DNA of 20,846 nucleotides from a virus. The DNA lies in the IMG/VR virus record IMGVR_UViG_3300027659_000265, positions 1-20,846 of that record. One strand, 5' to 3'. The notes beneath the pieces were generated by a model that ran no database searches, was not told where the DNA came from, and saw only the letters and a list, made by a program, of their open reading frames with translations. Positions 7,446 through 14,070 of the stretch are shown here, in pieces (within the stretch, counting starts at the first letter, position 1; each line of letters starts with the position of its first letter). Made by a program: the position numbers and the translations under genes.

Positions 7446-8462
7446 ATGGGTCATCCCGTGCCAAGGATCATCACCGCCGCGTTCGCCTCAGCCGTCTCCA
7501 AGGACGCGCCGGGCGAGATCGTGTATATCCCGGTCGGCTCCAGCAGGATCTCCGCGACCGTCAGCGGCAAGCCCGGTGAAATCACCGTGAACGTGCCCGC
7601 CGAGCGCGGGGCTGAGATTGCCGCGGCACTTCAGGAGGCTCTCGACAAACGTCTTTCCGGCACCGTCCGCCCACGTCTCGCGTTTGACCACGCCAAGACG
7701 GGCCCGGCATCCGGACACCCTTCCGCTTTTTCCTTTGACCCGGAGCGCGGGATCCTCCTCGCCGCCAGTTGGAGCACCAGCGGACGCGCTGCCATCGAGG
7801 GCGGCGACTACGGTTATTTCTCCCCGACCTTCCTCATCAATTCCGACGGCATCCCCTCCGGCCTCCCCGACAAGGGCGAGATCGGCTCGCTGGTCGATGA
7901 GCCCGCTTTCCGCGGCATCGGCCTGATTGCCGCCGCCGACACCGATCTCAACCCCGAAACCATTATGTCACAAATCATCCTCGCCGCCCTTGCGGCCACC
8001 GACGAAACCGAAGCTGTCGAAAAAATCTCCTCCCTCAAAGAGGGGATGAGCGACAAGGAAAAACGCATCGCCGAACTCGAAGCCGAACTTGCCACCCTCA
8101 AGGGCCAAGTGGAAGCCGCCGAGGCCATCGCCAAGGATGCCAAGACCGCTGGCCACAAGGCCAAGGTCGAAGCCGCCGTCGCCGCGGGCAAGATCGCCCC
8201 CAAGGACGAGGAAACCCAAGCGCAGGCGCTCGAACTGCTCGAAGCCTCCGAAGCCCTTGGCAGCAAATTTCTCGCCGCCATGCCGGTGACGCTCGAAGGA
8301 CTCGAAAAGAGCCTCGTCCACGCCGGGCTCAACCCTGGCGGCAGCGCCGACATCCGGGTCGAGGCCGCCTTCACCAAATCCCGCGCAGAACTCGGCGAAA
8401 AAGCCGATTTCTCCCTGGTCTGGGCGCGCGCCGCCGAACTCGATCCCTCCGCCTTCAACTGA
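7446..8462 (+). CDS. Prohead protease with scaffold tail, Mu gpI-like
   Basis: The 338-residue protein pairs an N-terminal protease with a C-terminal scaffold. The protease part shows LAFDHAKTG (H82) and DYGYFSPTF (S126), the His and Ser positions expected for Mu gpI-type proteases. From about residue 174 it turns into an alanine- and glutamate-rich helical scaffold (MSDKEKRIAELEAELATLKG), which should guide capsid assembly and then be cleaved. ATG 7446 is annotated; GTG 7458 in the same frame would start at PRIITAAF, four residues later, and sits 44 nt from the upstream motif. The gene precedes decoration and capsid genes, as in Mu-like heads. Confidence 0.85.
   Translation: MGHPVPRIITAAFASAVSKDAPGEIVYIPVGSSRISATVSGKPGEITVNVPAERGAEIAAALQEALDKRLSGTVRPRLAFDHAKTGPASGHPSAFSFDPERGILLAASWSTSGRAAIEGGDYGYFSPTFLINSDGIPSGLPDKGEIGSLVDEPAFRGIGLIAAADTDLNPETIMSQIILAALAATDETEAVEKISSLKEGMSDKEKRIAELEAELATLKGQVEAAEAIAKDAKTAGHKAKVEAAVAAGKIAPKDEETQAQALELLEASEALGSKFLAAMPVTLEGLEKSLVHAGLNPGGSADIRVEAAFTKSRAELGEKADFSLVWARAAELDPSAFN
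7965..8462 (+). CDS. Probable nested in-frame scaffold protein, Mu gpZ-like (internal start)
   Basis: In Mu the scaffold gpZ is translated from an internal start inside the protease gene I. Here an in-frame ATG at 7965 (residue 174) lies exactly where the protease part gives way to the helical scaffold, and would give 165 residues beginning MSQIILAALAATDETE. It is preceded by a G-poor A/C-rich stretch (CTCAACCCCGAAACCATT), the same leader style seen before real starts such as 8502 and 11036. No Shine-Dalgarno sequence is present, as is usual in this window. Translation from this site is inferred. Confidence 0.5.
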   Translation: MSQIILAALAATDETEAVEKISSLKEGMSDKEKRIAELEAELATLKGQVEAAEAIAKDAKTAGHKAKVEAAVAAGKIAPKDEETQAQALELLEASEALGSKFLAAMPVTLEGLEKSLVHAGLNPGGSADIRVEAAFTKSRAELGEKADFSLVWARAAELDPSAFN

Positions 8463-8490
8463 TCCCAACCACTCCCAACCACTCCCAACC
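8463..8490 (+). repeat. Tandem 10-bp leader repeat TCCCAACCAC
   Basis: Two perfect copies of TCCCAACCAC and a partial third (TCCCAACC) fill the gap between the protease stop and the decoration gene, just before GAACCAACATC and ATG 8502. The tract is almost free of G, so it should be unstructured in mRNA and may favour initiation without a Shine-Dalgarno sequence. Confidence 0.8.
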
Positions 8491-8501
8491 GAACCAACAT
8501 C

Positions 8502-8885
8502 ATGTCCCTAGCCACTGAAAGTCCAATCATCCCGATCACCAACGGGGCCGCCGCCGTCACCATGGGCAAAATCGTCAAAATCAGCTCCGGCACCAGCGTG
8601 GTCACCACCGCGGCCACCGAAGCTGCGTTCGGCGTCGTCACCGAGGATTGCGCCGCCTCTGGCGTGGCCTCCGTCGCTCCGGCCGGATCCGGTGCCATCG
8701 TGTTTGTCGAGGCGTCCGCCTCCGGCATCGCAATCGGCGACAACCTGGTGCCTGCCGCTTCCGGCCAGTGCAACAAGTCCACCACCGCCACCCACAAGGC
8801 TTTCGCGGTCGCCCTGGAAGCGTCCACCGCCGCTGGCCAGCTCATCAAGGCCGTGCTCAGCCCCGGTTACATCGTCCTCGCATAA
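8502..8885 (+). CDS. Capsid decoration/stabilisation-like protein
   Basis: The 127-residue product is rich in A, S, T, V and G with alternating beta-type patterns (GKIVKISSGTSVVTTAATEAA, cut in family style by short turns) and contains the hallmark-like stretch GVVTEDCA and SGIAIGDNLV. Between protease and major capsid genes, proteins of this size and composition usually bind the capsid surface (DUF2190- or gpD-type). Recognition is by position and composition, not by a decisive motif. The start at 8502 follows the tandem CCCAACCAC leader, and the capsid gene begins 34 nt downstream. Confidence 0.6.
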   Translation: MSLATESPIIPITNGAAAVTMGKIVKISSGTSVVTTAATEAAFGVVTEDCAASGVASVAPAGSGAIVFVEASASGIAIGDNLVPAASGQCNKSTTATHKAFAVALEASTAAGQLIKAVLSPGYIVLA

Positions 8886-8919
8886 TCCACCACCCACTCA
8901 CTCCAACTGACCTCATATC

Positions 8920-9825
8920 ATGGCCACTCCTGCAAACATCTCCACTCTCAACCAGTTCGCCAAAGGACTGTTCCAAGAGACCTCCTCGCCCCTCGCCGAT
9001 TTCCTCGCTCCTGTCGTTCAGACGGGTGCGGCTTCGTTCTCGGTCATCGACTACGCCAAACGCTCCGGCTTCCAAGTCCCGAGCGCCAAGCGCGCGATCG
9101 GCGGCGACTCCACCGCCGTCATGACCGACGGCGAGCGCGTCAACATCTCGCTCAGCCCCTACGCGCTGCACGACGTGATCGACAACCATGAGCTTGCCCT
9201 CGCCACCGACGGCGACGGCTCGCGCATCCTCCGCGAGGCACGCATCCGCAACCTGGTCTCCCAGGCCGGCAACAGCCGCCTCAACGAGACCCTCACCGTC
9301 ATGCGCGCCGGAGTTGCCGCCACCGCGGAAGTCTGGGGCTCAAGCGATGATCCGGTCGCCGACATCGACCTCTACATGGAGACCATCGCCAACGCGACCG
9401 GCATGCTCCCTAACCGCGTTGTCTTCAACCTCGGCGCTTGGAGCATCTTCAAGAACCACGCCAAGACCATCGCGCGCTTCCCCGGCAGCCAGAAAATCAA
9501 CCCGATGATCTCGGACGTTGGATCGCTCTTCCTCAACCCGAACACCCAGTGCCTCGTCAGCACCTCGATCAAGGACACGTCGCTCAACGCGGCGAGCACC
9601 AAGACCAAGGCGCTTGCTACCGAAGTCTGGGTTTATTTCGCCGAGGAGAACTCCAACCAGTTCGACGGCTCCGCGTTCAAGACGTTCCGCGTCTCGCTCA
9701 ACCCGTTCGGCGGCGTCCGCATCTCGCAGAAAGATTTCGGCGAGAAGGTCATCACCGAGTGGACCGAGGCCGCCTATGTGAACAACGCGGCCGCCGCCGC
9801 CCGCCTCACGGTCACCACCGCCTGA
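8920..9825 (+). CDS. Major capsid protein
   Basis: The 301-residue product is taken as the head shell subunit. It begins with a helical arm (ISTLNQFAKGLFQ) and contains AREARIRNLVSQAGNSRLNETL-type helix sequence, then a segment with LPNRVVFNLGAWSIFKNH typical of capsid proteins that describe a site as 'P..vvfg..aw..l..H'. The end is a beta-rich domain (FKTFRVSLNPFGGVRISQKD). It follows the protease-scaffold and decoration genes, and a strong terminator lies just after it, as expected for the most highly expressed head gene. The leader is G-poor (CACTCCAACTGACCTCATATC). Confidence 0.85.
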   Translation: MATPANISTLNQFAKGLFQETSSPLADFLAPVVQTGAASFSVIDYAKRSGFQVPSAKRAIGGDSTAVMTDGERVNISLSPYALHDVIDNHELALATDGDGSRILREARIRNLVSQAGNSRLNETLTVMRAGVAATAEVWGSSDDPVADIDLYMETIANATGMLPNRVVFNLGAWSIFKNHAKTIARFPGSQKINPMISDVGSLFLNPNTQCLVSTSIKDTSLNAASTKTKALATEVWVYFAEENSNQFDGSAFKTFRVSLNPFGGVRISQKDFGEKVITEWTEAAYVNNAAAAARLTVTTA

Positions 9826-9853
9826 TTTTCGCCCCCAGGCTCGTTTGTGTGTT

Positions 9854-9890
9854 GCCCCCGTCCGCCTCACCGCGGCCGGGGGCTTTTCCT
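9854..9890 (+). terminator. Intrinsic terminator after the capsid gene
   Basis: GCCCCCG at 9854-9860 pairs perfectly with CGGGGGC at 9877-9883. CCGC at 9862-9865 pairs with GCGG at 9872-9875 inside, leaving one mismatch and a six-base loop. TTTTCCT follows. It separates the capsid module from the connector module, so a new promoter or deliberate partial read-through is expected downstream. Confidence 0.85.
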
Positions 9891-9891
9891 T

Positions 9892-9901
9892 GGGGACCAC
9901 T
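9892..9901 (+). promoter_or_regulatory. GGGGACCACT motif, copy 5 (after the capsid terminator)
   Basis: A perfect copy immediately downstream of the terminator T-tract and exactly 43 nt before ATG 9945. A motif placed between a terminator and the next gene is where a new promoter or activator site would be expected. Confidence 0.65.
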
Positions 9902-9944
9902 GGCAGTCATGGCGGGCGCCGTCACCGCTCGCCATGCTGCGGCC

Positions 9945-10382
9945 ATGTCTTGGACCGCTCTCACCGCCGACAACATCCGGGGCCGCCTCTCCCTCGATGA
10001 GCTCGACGGCTACGTCCAGACCAGCGGCCAGGAATCCGCCGGCGTCGATTCGCTGGCGGAGATCATCTACCAAGTCACCGCGATGGTCCGCGGCAAGGTC
10101 GCCTCGAACCCGGCCAACCTCACCAAAACGGGCCCGGCCGGAACCATCCCCGACGAATGCCTGTTCGCGGCCTGCACCATCGCCCGCGACGCACTTGTCG
10201 GATCTCTGCCGCTCTCCGAAGGCGCGACCGAAGTCCGCAAAGAGGAGCTCCGCAAAGCCTATGCCTTTCTCGACTCCGTCGCCGCGGGCGGCGTCCGCAT
10301 CGAGGACGCCAGCGGGGCCCTCCCCGAAATCCCCGCCGCCGCCTCCCGCTCTCACGGCGGATCCACCCTGCTGGAATTCTGA
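9945..10382 (+). CDS. Head-tail connector, DUF1320 / Mu gp36-like
   Basis: The 145-residue product begins MSWTALTADNIRGRLSLDEL, has a helical core with IIYQVTAMVRGKVASN and DECLFAACTIARDALVGSLP, and then REELRKA-like sequence (EVRKEELRKAYAFLDSVAAG). These match the DUF1320 pattern of Mu gp36, part of the neck between head and tail. An in-frame ATG at 9909 would add 12 residues, but 9945 gives the natural N-terminus and sits 43 nt after the GGGGACCACT motif. The next gene starts 2 nt after the stop. Confidence 0.78.
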   Translation: MSWTALTADNIRGRLSLDELDGYVQTSGQESAGVDSLAEIIYQVTAMVRGKVASNPANLTKTGPAGTIPDECLFAACTIARDALVGSLPLSEGATEVRKEELRKAYAFLDSVAAGGVRIEDASGALPEIPAAASRSHGGSTLLEF

Positions 10383-10384
10383 GC

Positions 10385-10819
10385 ATGTCCCGCTTCTACA
10401 CCACCGCAGACGCCATCGCCGCCCATCTCGCCGCCATCCCGGCGCTCGACGGCGTGCCTTTCGTCGTGGACCGGCAGAAGGACATCGCCAGCGAGCTCCG
10501 CAAGGCGGTCGCCAAACAAAGCGGCTGCCTCGCCGTGATCTCATGGACGGGCTCCCTCAACAACGACGCCACCGCCGACGGCCCCGCGCTCTCCAACGCC
10601 TACACGGTCACGCTCTTCTCCAAGCCGGTCCTCCGCGCCGGCGAGACACCCGCAGACGATCTCATCGAGGCCATGGCCGAGGCGCTCCACGACCACCGGA
10701 TCTCCCCGAACGATCATTTCGCCGATCGGCTCGTCATCACCGGCATCGACCCGATCCCCGCCGACGAGCTGCTCATCTATCAAATCAAGATTTCCATCCC
10801 ACTCCAGTTCCAGTCATGA
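10385..10819 (+). CDS. Tail-terminator/tail-completion candidate
   Basis: The 144-residue product reads as an alpha/beta protein: an N-terminal helix (YTTADAIAAHLAAIP), a middle strand GCLAVISWTGS, the strand pair NAYTVTLFSKPVL, and a C-terminal LIYQIKISIPLQF. This resembles small neck or tail-terminator proteins that cap the tail tube and join it to the head. It sits between the gp36-like connector and the tail-tube candidate, which is where such a gene belongs. No diagnostic motif was recognised. Its stop overlaps the next ATG (ATGA at 10816). Confidence 0.5.
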   Translation: MSRFYTTADAIAAHLAAIPALDGVPFVVDRQKDIASELRKAVAKQSGCLAVISWTGSLNNDATADGPALSNAYTVTLFSKPVLRAGETPADDLIEAMAEALHDHRISPNDHFADRLVITGIDPIPADELLIYQIKISIPLQFQS

Positions 10820-11007
10820 CCTCCGACCCGAAAACATCCCCGGAGCCGCGCAACATCGCGGCCATCGTCACCGTCGACCGCTGCACCATTGGCGAGGCGG
10901 ACTACGGCACCGGCCCGCTGCCCATCGCCCTGACCGCCACCGAGGCGAAGGCGCTGGAGTTGCTCGGCCTCGTCACCATCACCGGCATCTTCCAAGAGCC
11001 CGCTTGA
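10816..11007 (+). CDS. Small hypothetical protein before the tail-tube gene
   Basis: The 63-residue product (MTSDPKTSPEPRNIAAIVTV at the start; ALTATEAKALELLGLVTITG near the end) has no recognised family. The four-base overlap with the preceding gene and the same-strand context support translation. It has one cysteine and no membrane segment. Genes of this size in this place are often neck accessory proteins (compare the small Mu gp38-type gene), but sequence gives no confirmation. Confidence 0.6.
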   Translation: MTSDPKTSPEPRNIAAIVTVDRCTIGEADYGTGPLPIALTATEAKALELLGLVTITGIFQEPA

Positions 11008-11035
11008 ATAAACCAACCACCAGAACACCACCACC

Positions 11036-11620
11036 ATGCCTGCTCCCGTATCCACCCTGACCCGTCGCGAATTACTCAACGTCTCCACCCTCTGCTTCAT
11101 CCCCGTGGGCGAAAGCCTGCTCACCACCACGCTCGCCGCCGCCACCTGGCCGGCGCAAAGCGCGATGGTCGTCACCGGCGCGCTCGTCGCGGGCGTCACC
11201 GCCTACCAGATGCCAGACATCGAGACGCTGGAACTCTCCCGCGAGTTCGAGGTCGATACCTTCCAGGTGCCACAAAGCACCGGCGGTTATTTTGACGACG
11301 AGGAAAGCACGCTCAAAAAAGTGATTTACAAGGGCGAGACGAGCAAGACGAGCAGCTACTTCAAGCAGCTCGAACTCGCCACCGCCACCGTCCCGGTCAT
11401 CGGCACCGCAATCGTCCCGTTCGCGCTCAACAACAGCCACATCGAAGGGCTCGCCGTCATCGAGCAGCGGAACAAAAGCGGCGTGCTGGTCGAGCGGATC
11501 TTCTTCTGGTCGCGCCTGCGTCTGGACGGTGCGAGCAAGACCGACCCGAAAACCCGCAAAATCGCCTTCACCCTCGAAAAGCGCGACTCGTCGCTCAACA
11601 CGGTGACCCTCCTCGCCTAA
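11036..11620 (+). CDS. Major tail (tube) protein candidate
   Basis: The 194-residue protein is beta-rich with many T, V and S residues. It contains DIETLELSREFEVDTFQVPQ, then a basic segment (LKKVIYKGETSKTS), and ends with KTRKIAFTLEKRDSSLNTVT. Strand patterns, size and position directly after the neck genes fit a tail tube subunit. No sheath-like gene follows, which favours a long non-contractile tail. Its ATG follows a G-poor leader (CCACCAGAACACCACCACC) without Shine-Dalgarno. A stable hairpin after the gene may set its expression above that of the next gene. Family identity was not established by motif. Confidence 0.5.
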   Translation: MPAPVSTLTRRELLNVSTLCFIPVGESLLTTTLAAATWPAQSAMVVTGALVAGVTAYQMPDIETLELSREFEVDTFQVPQSTGGYFDDEESTLKKVIYKGETSKTSSYFKQLELATATVPVIGTAIVPFALNNSHIEGLAVIEQRNKSGVLVERIFFWSRLRLDGASKTDPKTRKIAFTLEKRDSSLNTVTLLA

Positions 11621-11653
11621 GCGATCCCTCCCACCCCGTCTGGGAAACCCCGC

Positions 11654-11687
11654 GCCGTCAGCATCGCCGTCAAGGAATGCTGACGGC
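11654..11687 (+). terminator. Stem-loop after the tail-tube gene, without a T-tract
   Basis: GCCGTCAGCAT at 11654-11664 and ATGCTGACGGC at 11677-11687 form a perfect 11-bp stem with a 12-nt loop. The loop repeats GCCGTCA (11666-11672), so TGACGGC could pair with either copy. No T-run follows, so an attenuator, a processing site or a 3'-end stabiliser is as likely as a terminator. An ATG at 11677 lies in the stem and is not the chosen start. Confidence 0.6.
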
Positions 11688-11706
11688 ACAATCACAACGC
11701 CGCCCC

Positions 11707-12063
11707 ATGGCCAGCTCACTCAAAAACATCAAGCTCGGACTCGTCGTTACCGGCGAAACCTGGGGCGGCCTGACATTCACCATCGACAGCTCCGACGACA
11801 CCACTTTCGCCGCCGCGCTCACCCGCGTCCGCATGAGTTGGCGGGCGGCCGGAGCGGTCGCGCTCACGCTCGACAGCAACACGGCCGGGCAGATCACCAT
11901 CGCCACCGCCACCGCCTACGGCTGGAGTTTCACCGTCGAGCCTCGCGCCCTCGCGCTCGACCCCGGCTTCTACACCTGGGCCATCGAGGTGACCTCCGCC
12001 GCCGGCATCGACAAAGACCTGCTCTCCGGCACCCAACAAATCATCCCCGACCCGCACGCGTAA
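11707..12063 (+). CDS. Small beta-rich tail protein of unknown function
   Basis: The 118-residue product begins MASSLKNIKLGLVVTGETWG and contains TFTIDSSDDTTFAAALTRVRM, then ALTLDSNTAGQITIATATA and a final WAIEVTSAAG. It reads as an Ig-like or jelly-roll-like beta domain of the kind found in phage tail or fibre-associated proteins that supply 'ramp' or 'input data' domains. I cannot name the family. ATG 11707 is chosen over ATG 11677, which lies inside the hairpin stem. The stop overlaps the collagen-like gene start (TAATG at 12061-12065), so the two are probably coupled. Confidence 0.6.
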   Translation: MASSLKNIKLGLVVTGETWGGLTFTIDSSDDTTFAAALTRVRMSWRAAGAVALTLDSNTAGQITIATATAYGWSFTVEPRALALDPGFYTWAIEVTSAAGIDKDLLSGTQQIIPDPHA

Positions 12064-12911
12064 TGCCTACCAGCGTCACCCTCACGACCAACAACGCCTC
12101 GACCGAATATCATCTCGAACTCGGCGCGCGCGGACCCATCGGAGCCACCGGACCGCAGGGCGTCCAAGGCATCCCCGGCGCTGCTGCGACCATCACCCTC
12201 GGCAGCGTCACCACGGGCGCTGCGGGCAGCTCAGCCATTGCTACCAATTCCGGCAACTCCAGCGCAGCGACGTTCAACTTCACGATCCCGCGAGGCGACA
12301 AGGGAGATCTCGGCAATACCGGCCCCGCAAACAGCTTGAGCATCGCCAGCGTGACCACGGGCGCAGCCGGATCGAGCGCCAGCGTCACCCTCGGCGGCAC
12401 GGCCCCGGCGCAAACGCTGACGTTCGCCATTCCGCGCGGCGACGTGGGACTCACCGGCCCAATCGGAACCGCCGCCACCATCACCCTCGGCAGCGTCACC
12501 ACGGGCGCTGCGGGCAGCTCAGCCATTGCTACCAATTCCGGCAACTCCAGCGCGGCGACGTTTAACTTTACGATCCCGCGCGGCGATGTTGGCGCGACCG
12601 GCCCAAGCGGCGACACCTCAGTCATCGCGTTCGAGACGGTAGCGACCACGACCCGCACTCTAACTCCGACCGACGCCGGGAAAAAGTTCCGCTTCACGAA
12701 TGCCGCTGGCTGCGCGATCACGATTCAGCCGGACGCATCCGGCGCATGGACGGCGGGCCAAATTGTTTATTGCCGCCGCGTCACGGGTGCGGGTGCGCTG
12801 ACATTCGACAACACCGGAATCACGATCAACGGCAACGCCATTTCTGAGGTTCTTACGGGTGAGGAGTTTGCCTTGCATCAAGTCGCAGCTAACACGTTCG
12901 ACTTTATCTAA
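12063..12911 (+). CDS. Collagen-like tail fibre protein with three 48-residue repeats
   Basis: The 282-residue protein starts with a short beta segment, then Gly-X-Y runs (GPIGATGPQGVQGIPG at 24-39). Three 48-residue units start near residues 42, 90 and 138; each has a SVTTGAAGSSA strand part, an IPRGD joint (76-79, 124-127, 172-175) and a short collagen stretch such as GDKGDLGNTGPA. Collagen-like Gly-X-Y segments trimerise in phage fibres. The C-terminal 90 residues (FRFTNAAGCAITIQPDASG onward) look like a globular tip. Units 1 and 3 are almost identical in DNA, pointing to recent duplication or conversion. The start overlaps the previous stop (TAATG). Confidence 0.82.
   Translation: MPTSVTLTTNNASTEYHLELGARGPIGATGPQGVQGIPGAAATITLGSVTTGAAGSSAIATNSGNSSAATFNFTIPRGDKGDLGNTGPANSLSIASVTTGAAGSSASVTLGGTAPAQTLTFAIPRGDVGLTGPIGTAATITLGSVTTGAAGSSAIATNSGNSSAATFNFTIPRGDVGATGPSGDTSVIAFETVATTTRTLTPTDAGKKFRFTNAAGCAITIQPDASGAWTAGQIVYCRRVTGAGALTFDNTGITINGNAISEVLTGEEFALHQVAANTFDFI
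12189..12265 (+). repeat. Long direct repeat in the fibre gene, copy A
   Basis: Seventy-seven bases are identical to 12477-12553, 288 bases away (two 48-codon units). Beyond the identical core, the next 30 or so bases differ at only a few positions (12266, 12275, 12281, 12293), all silent third-position changes. Confidence 0.9.
12477..12553 (+). repeat. Long direct repeat in the fibre gene, copy B
   Basis: Second copy of the 77-base identity starting at 12189. The unit between them (codons 90-137) is related in protein but clearly diverged in DNA. Confidence 0.9.
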
Positions 12912-12914
12912 CCC

Positions 12915-13685
12915 ATGTCCCTACTTTACACCCAAGTCGCAAGCCAGCGGCGGAAATATGACCGCGATGCCCGCGCGTATCTCGCGGCAACTGGCGCGAG
13001 CCAGCGAGATGAGATCGACGCGTGGGTCAAGGGGATCAAGGCGCTGAGCTTATGGGATGGAATGATTTGCTGGCCTCTCCGCTCGACGCAAAACCACGGC
13101 ACTGGCACCACGGCGCGGTCCTTGGGCGGGCTGGGCAACTACCCCGGCACGCTCGTCAATGGCCCCACATGGGGCGCAGATGGTCTGCTGGTCACGCACG
13201 GATCCAGCCAAGCAGTCACTGTCTCCGTCCCGTTTGCCGCGCCCGTGAGCACGATGCTAGTGGCTCAAAAAGATTTAGTGGCGGGAAGTGTTGGGAGCAG
13301 CTCGGTATTCGGCGGCAGCAGTGCTAACATTCCCAGGCATGTCATCGTAGCCAGTCGGGCAGTTTCGTGGCGCTCCGCTTGGACGTCGGCAGGGCAAAGC
13401 TACACTTATAGCCAAGGGGCTTATAATGCCTTTTTCGGGTATGGCACCGTCGGCACGCAGCGCGGCAGGCTCAACGGGGCCACGGCAAACAGCTGGGCAA
13501 GCACCACCACCGTCTCCGCGCCCACCGGCAGCTTTACCCGAGTCCACGGCCTCGATACGATGACGGGCGTATCCGGCACCATCAACGGCGCGATGACTGC
13601 GTTTTTTATCGGCCCAGACATCGACACGGTGGCGGTCTATAACCTCTACAAAGACACGCTCGGAAAGGGGCTTGGATTACCATGA
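12915..13685 (+). CDS. Phage tail fibre/adhesin-like protein with a LamG-like fold
   Basis: The 256-residue product begins with a helical segment (YDRDARAYLAATGASQRDEI), then DAWVKGIKALSLWDGMICWP, a pattern common in phage proteins that place a laminin-G/concanavalin-type beta sandwich after a short helix pair. The rest is beta-rich and aromatic (GGLGNYPGTLVNG, SYTYSQGAYNAFFGYG). It probably binds a host surface sugar or a fibre partner, by analogy only. The codon and base usage seems more AT-rich than its neighbours, hinting at exchange between phages. Its TGA overlaps the next ATG (13682-13685). Confidence 0.65.
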   Translation: MSLLYTQVASQRRKYDRDARAYLAATGASQRDEIDAWVKGIKALSLWDGMICWPLRSTQNHGTGTTARSLGGLGNYPGTLVNGPTWGADGLLVTHGSSQAVTVSVPFAAPVSTMLVAQKDLVAGSVGSSSVFGGSSANIPRHVIVASRAVSWRSAWTSAGQSYTYSQGAYNAFFGYGTVGTQRGRLNGATANSWASTTTVSAPTGSFTRVHGLDTMTGVSGTINGAMTAFFIGPDIDTVAVYNLYKDTLGKGLGLP

Positions 13686-14041
13686 GCTTCGAGCGAACCG
13701 AGCGGATCATTGCCCTCCCCGCCGCTCTGGTGGAGGCAGTATTTCCGCAGCTCCGCGCCCAATTCGGCGAGGATTTACCAGACGGGCAAAGCACCGTCCG
13801 CACGATTGGCGCTCACTGGGACGATGTGGCAAAAACTTGCATCCGCGCAGCGTCATTCCCCCAGACGATCATCGCCACCCCTTTAACCACCGGAGAACTT
13901 GCATTCCGCTGCCTGTGGCAGGCCGATCTCGCGGCTGTCTTCGACGCGGGTCAAATCAGCGGAGCCCGGGAGCTAACGCTCGACCAACTCATGACCCTGG
14001 ACGTCCGCGTATCAATCGACCCCGAACCTACCGACCAATGA
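13682..14041 (+). CDS. Hypothetical protein downstream of the adhesin (possible fibre partner or chaperone)
   Basis: The 119-residue product (MSFERTERIIALPAALVEAV at the start) is mainly helical with a strand-like middle (FPQTIIATPLTTGELAFRCLW) and an acidic tail. No family recognised. ATGA overlaps on both sides (with the adhesin at 13682 and a 10-codon mini-ORF at 14038) tie it to fibre translation, and fibre genes are often followed by assembly chaperones. That role is guesswork. Confidence 0.6.
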   Translation: MSFERTERIIALPAALVEAVFPQLRAQFGEDLPDGQSTVRTIGAHWDDVAKTCIRAASFPQTIIATPLTTGELAFRCLWQADLAAVFDAGQISGARELTLDQLMTLDVRVSIDPEPTDQ

Positions 14042-14070
14042 CCGTCCCGACCGACCGAATCAATCCATGA
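14038..14070 (+). CDS. Possible 10-codon linking mini-ORF
   Basis: MTVPTDRINP then TGA. It starts in an ATGA overlap with the previous gene's stop (14038-14041) and ends in an ATGA overlap with the next gene's start (14067-14070), filling the gap exactly. It may only serve to carry ribosomes across; whether the peptide matters is unknown. Confidence 0.3.
   Translation: MTVPTDRINP

Noticed and set aside
7814-8848. 344-codon - frame across the protease and decoration genes
   Set aside because: It spans two recognised genes and the repeat leader between them, with alanine/serine-rich shadow composition.
9909-9944. ATG 9909 as the start of the gp36-like gene
   Set aside because: It would begin 7 nt after the boundary motif and add 12 residues not expected in the family; ATG 9945 fits better.
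11677-11706. Upstream ATG 11677 as the start of the 118-residue tail protein
   Set aside because: It lies in the 3' arm of a perfect hairpin and adds untypical residues; ATG 11707 gives the natural N-terminus.
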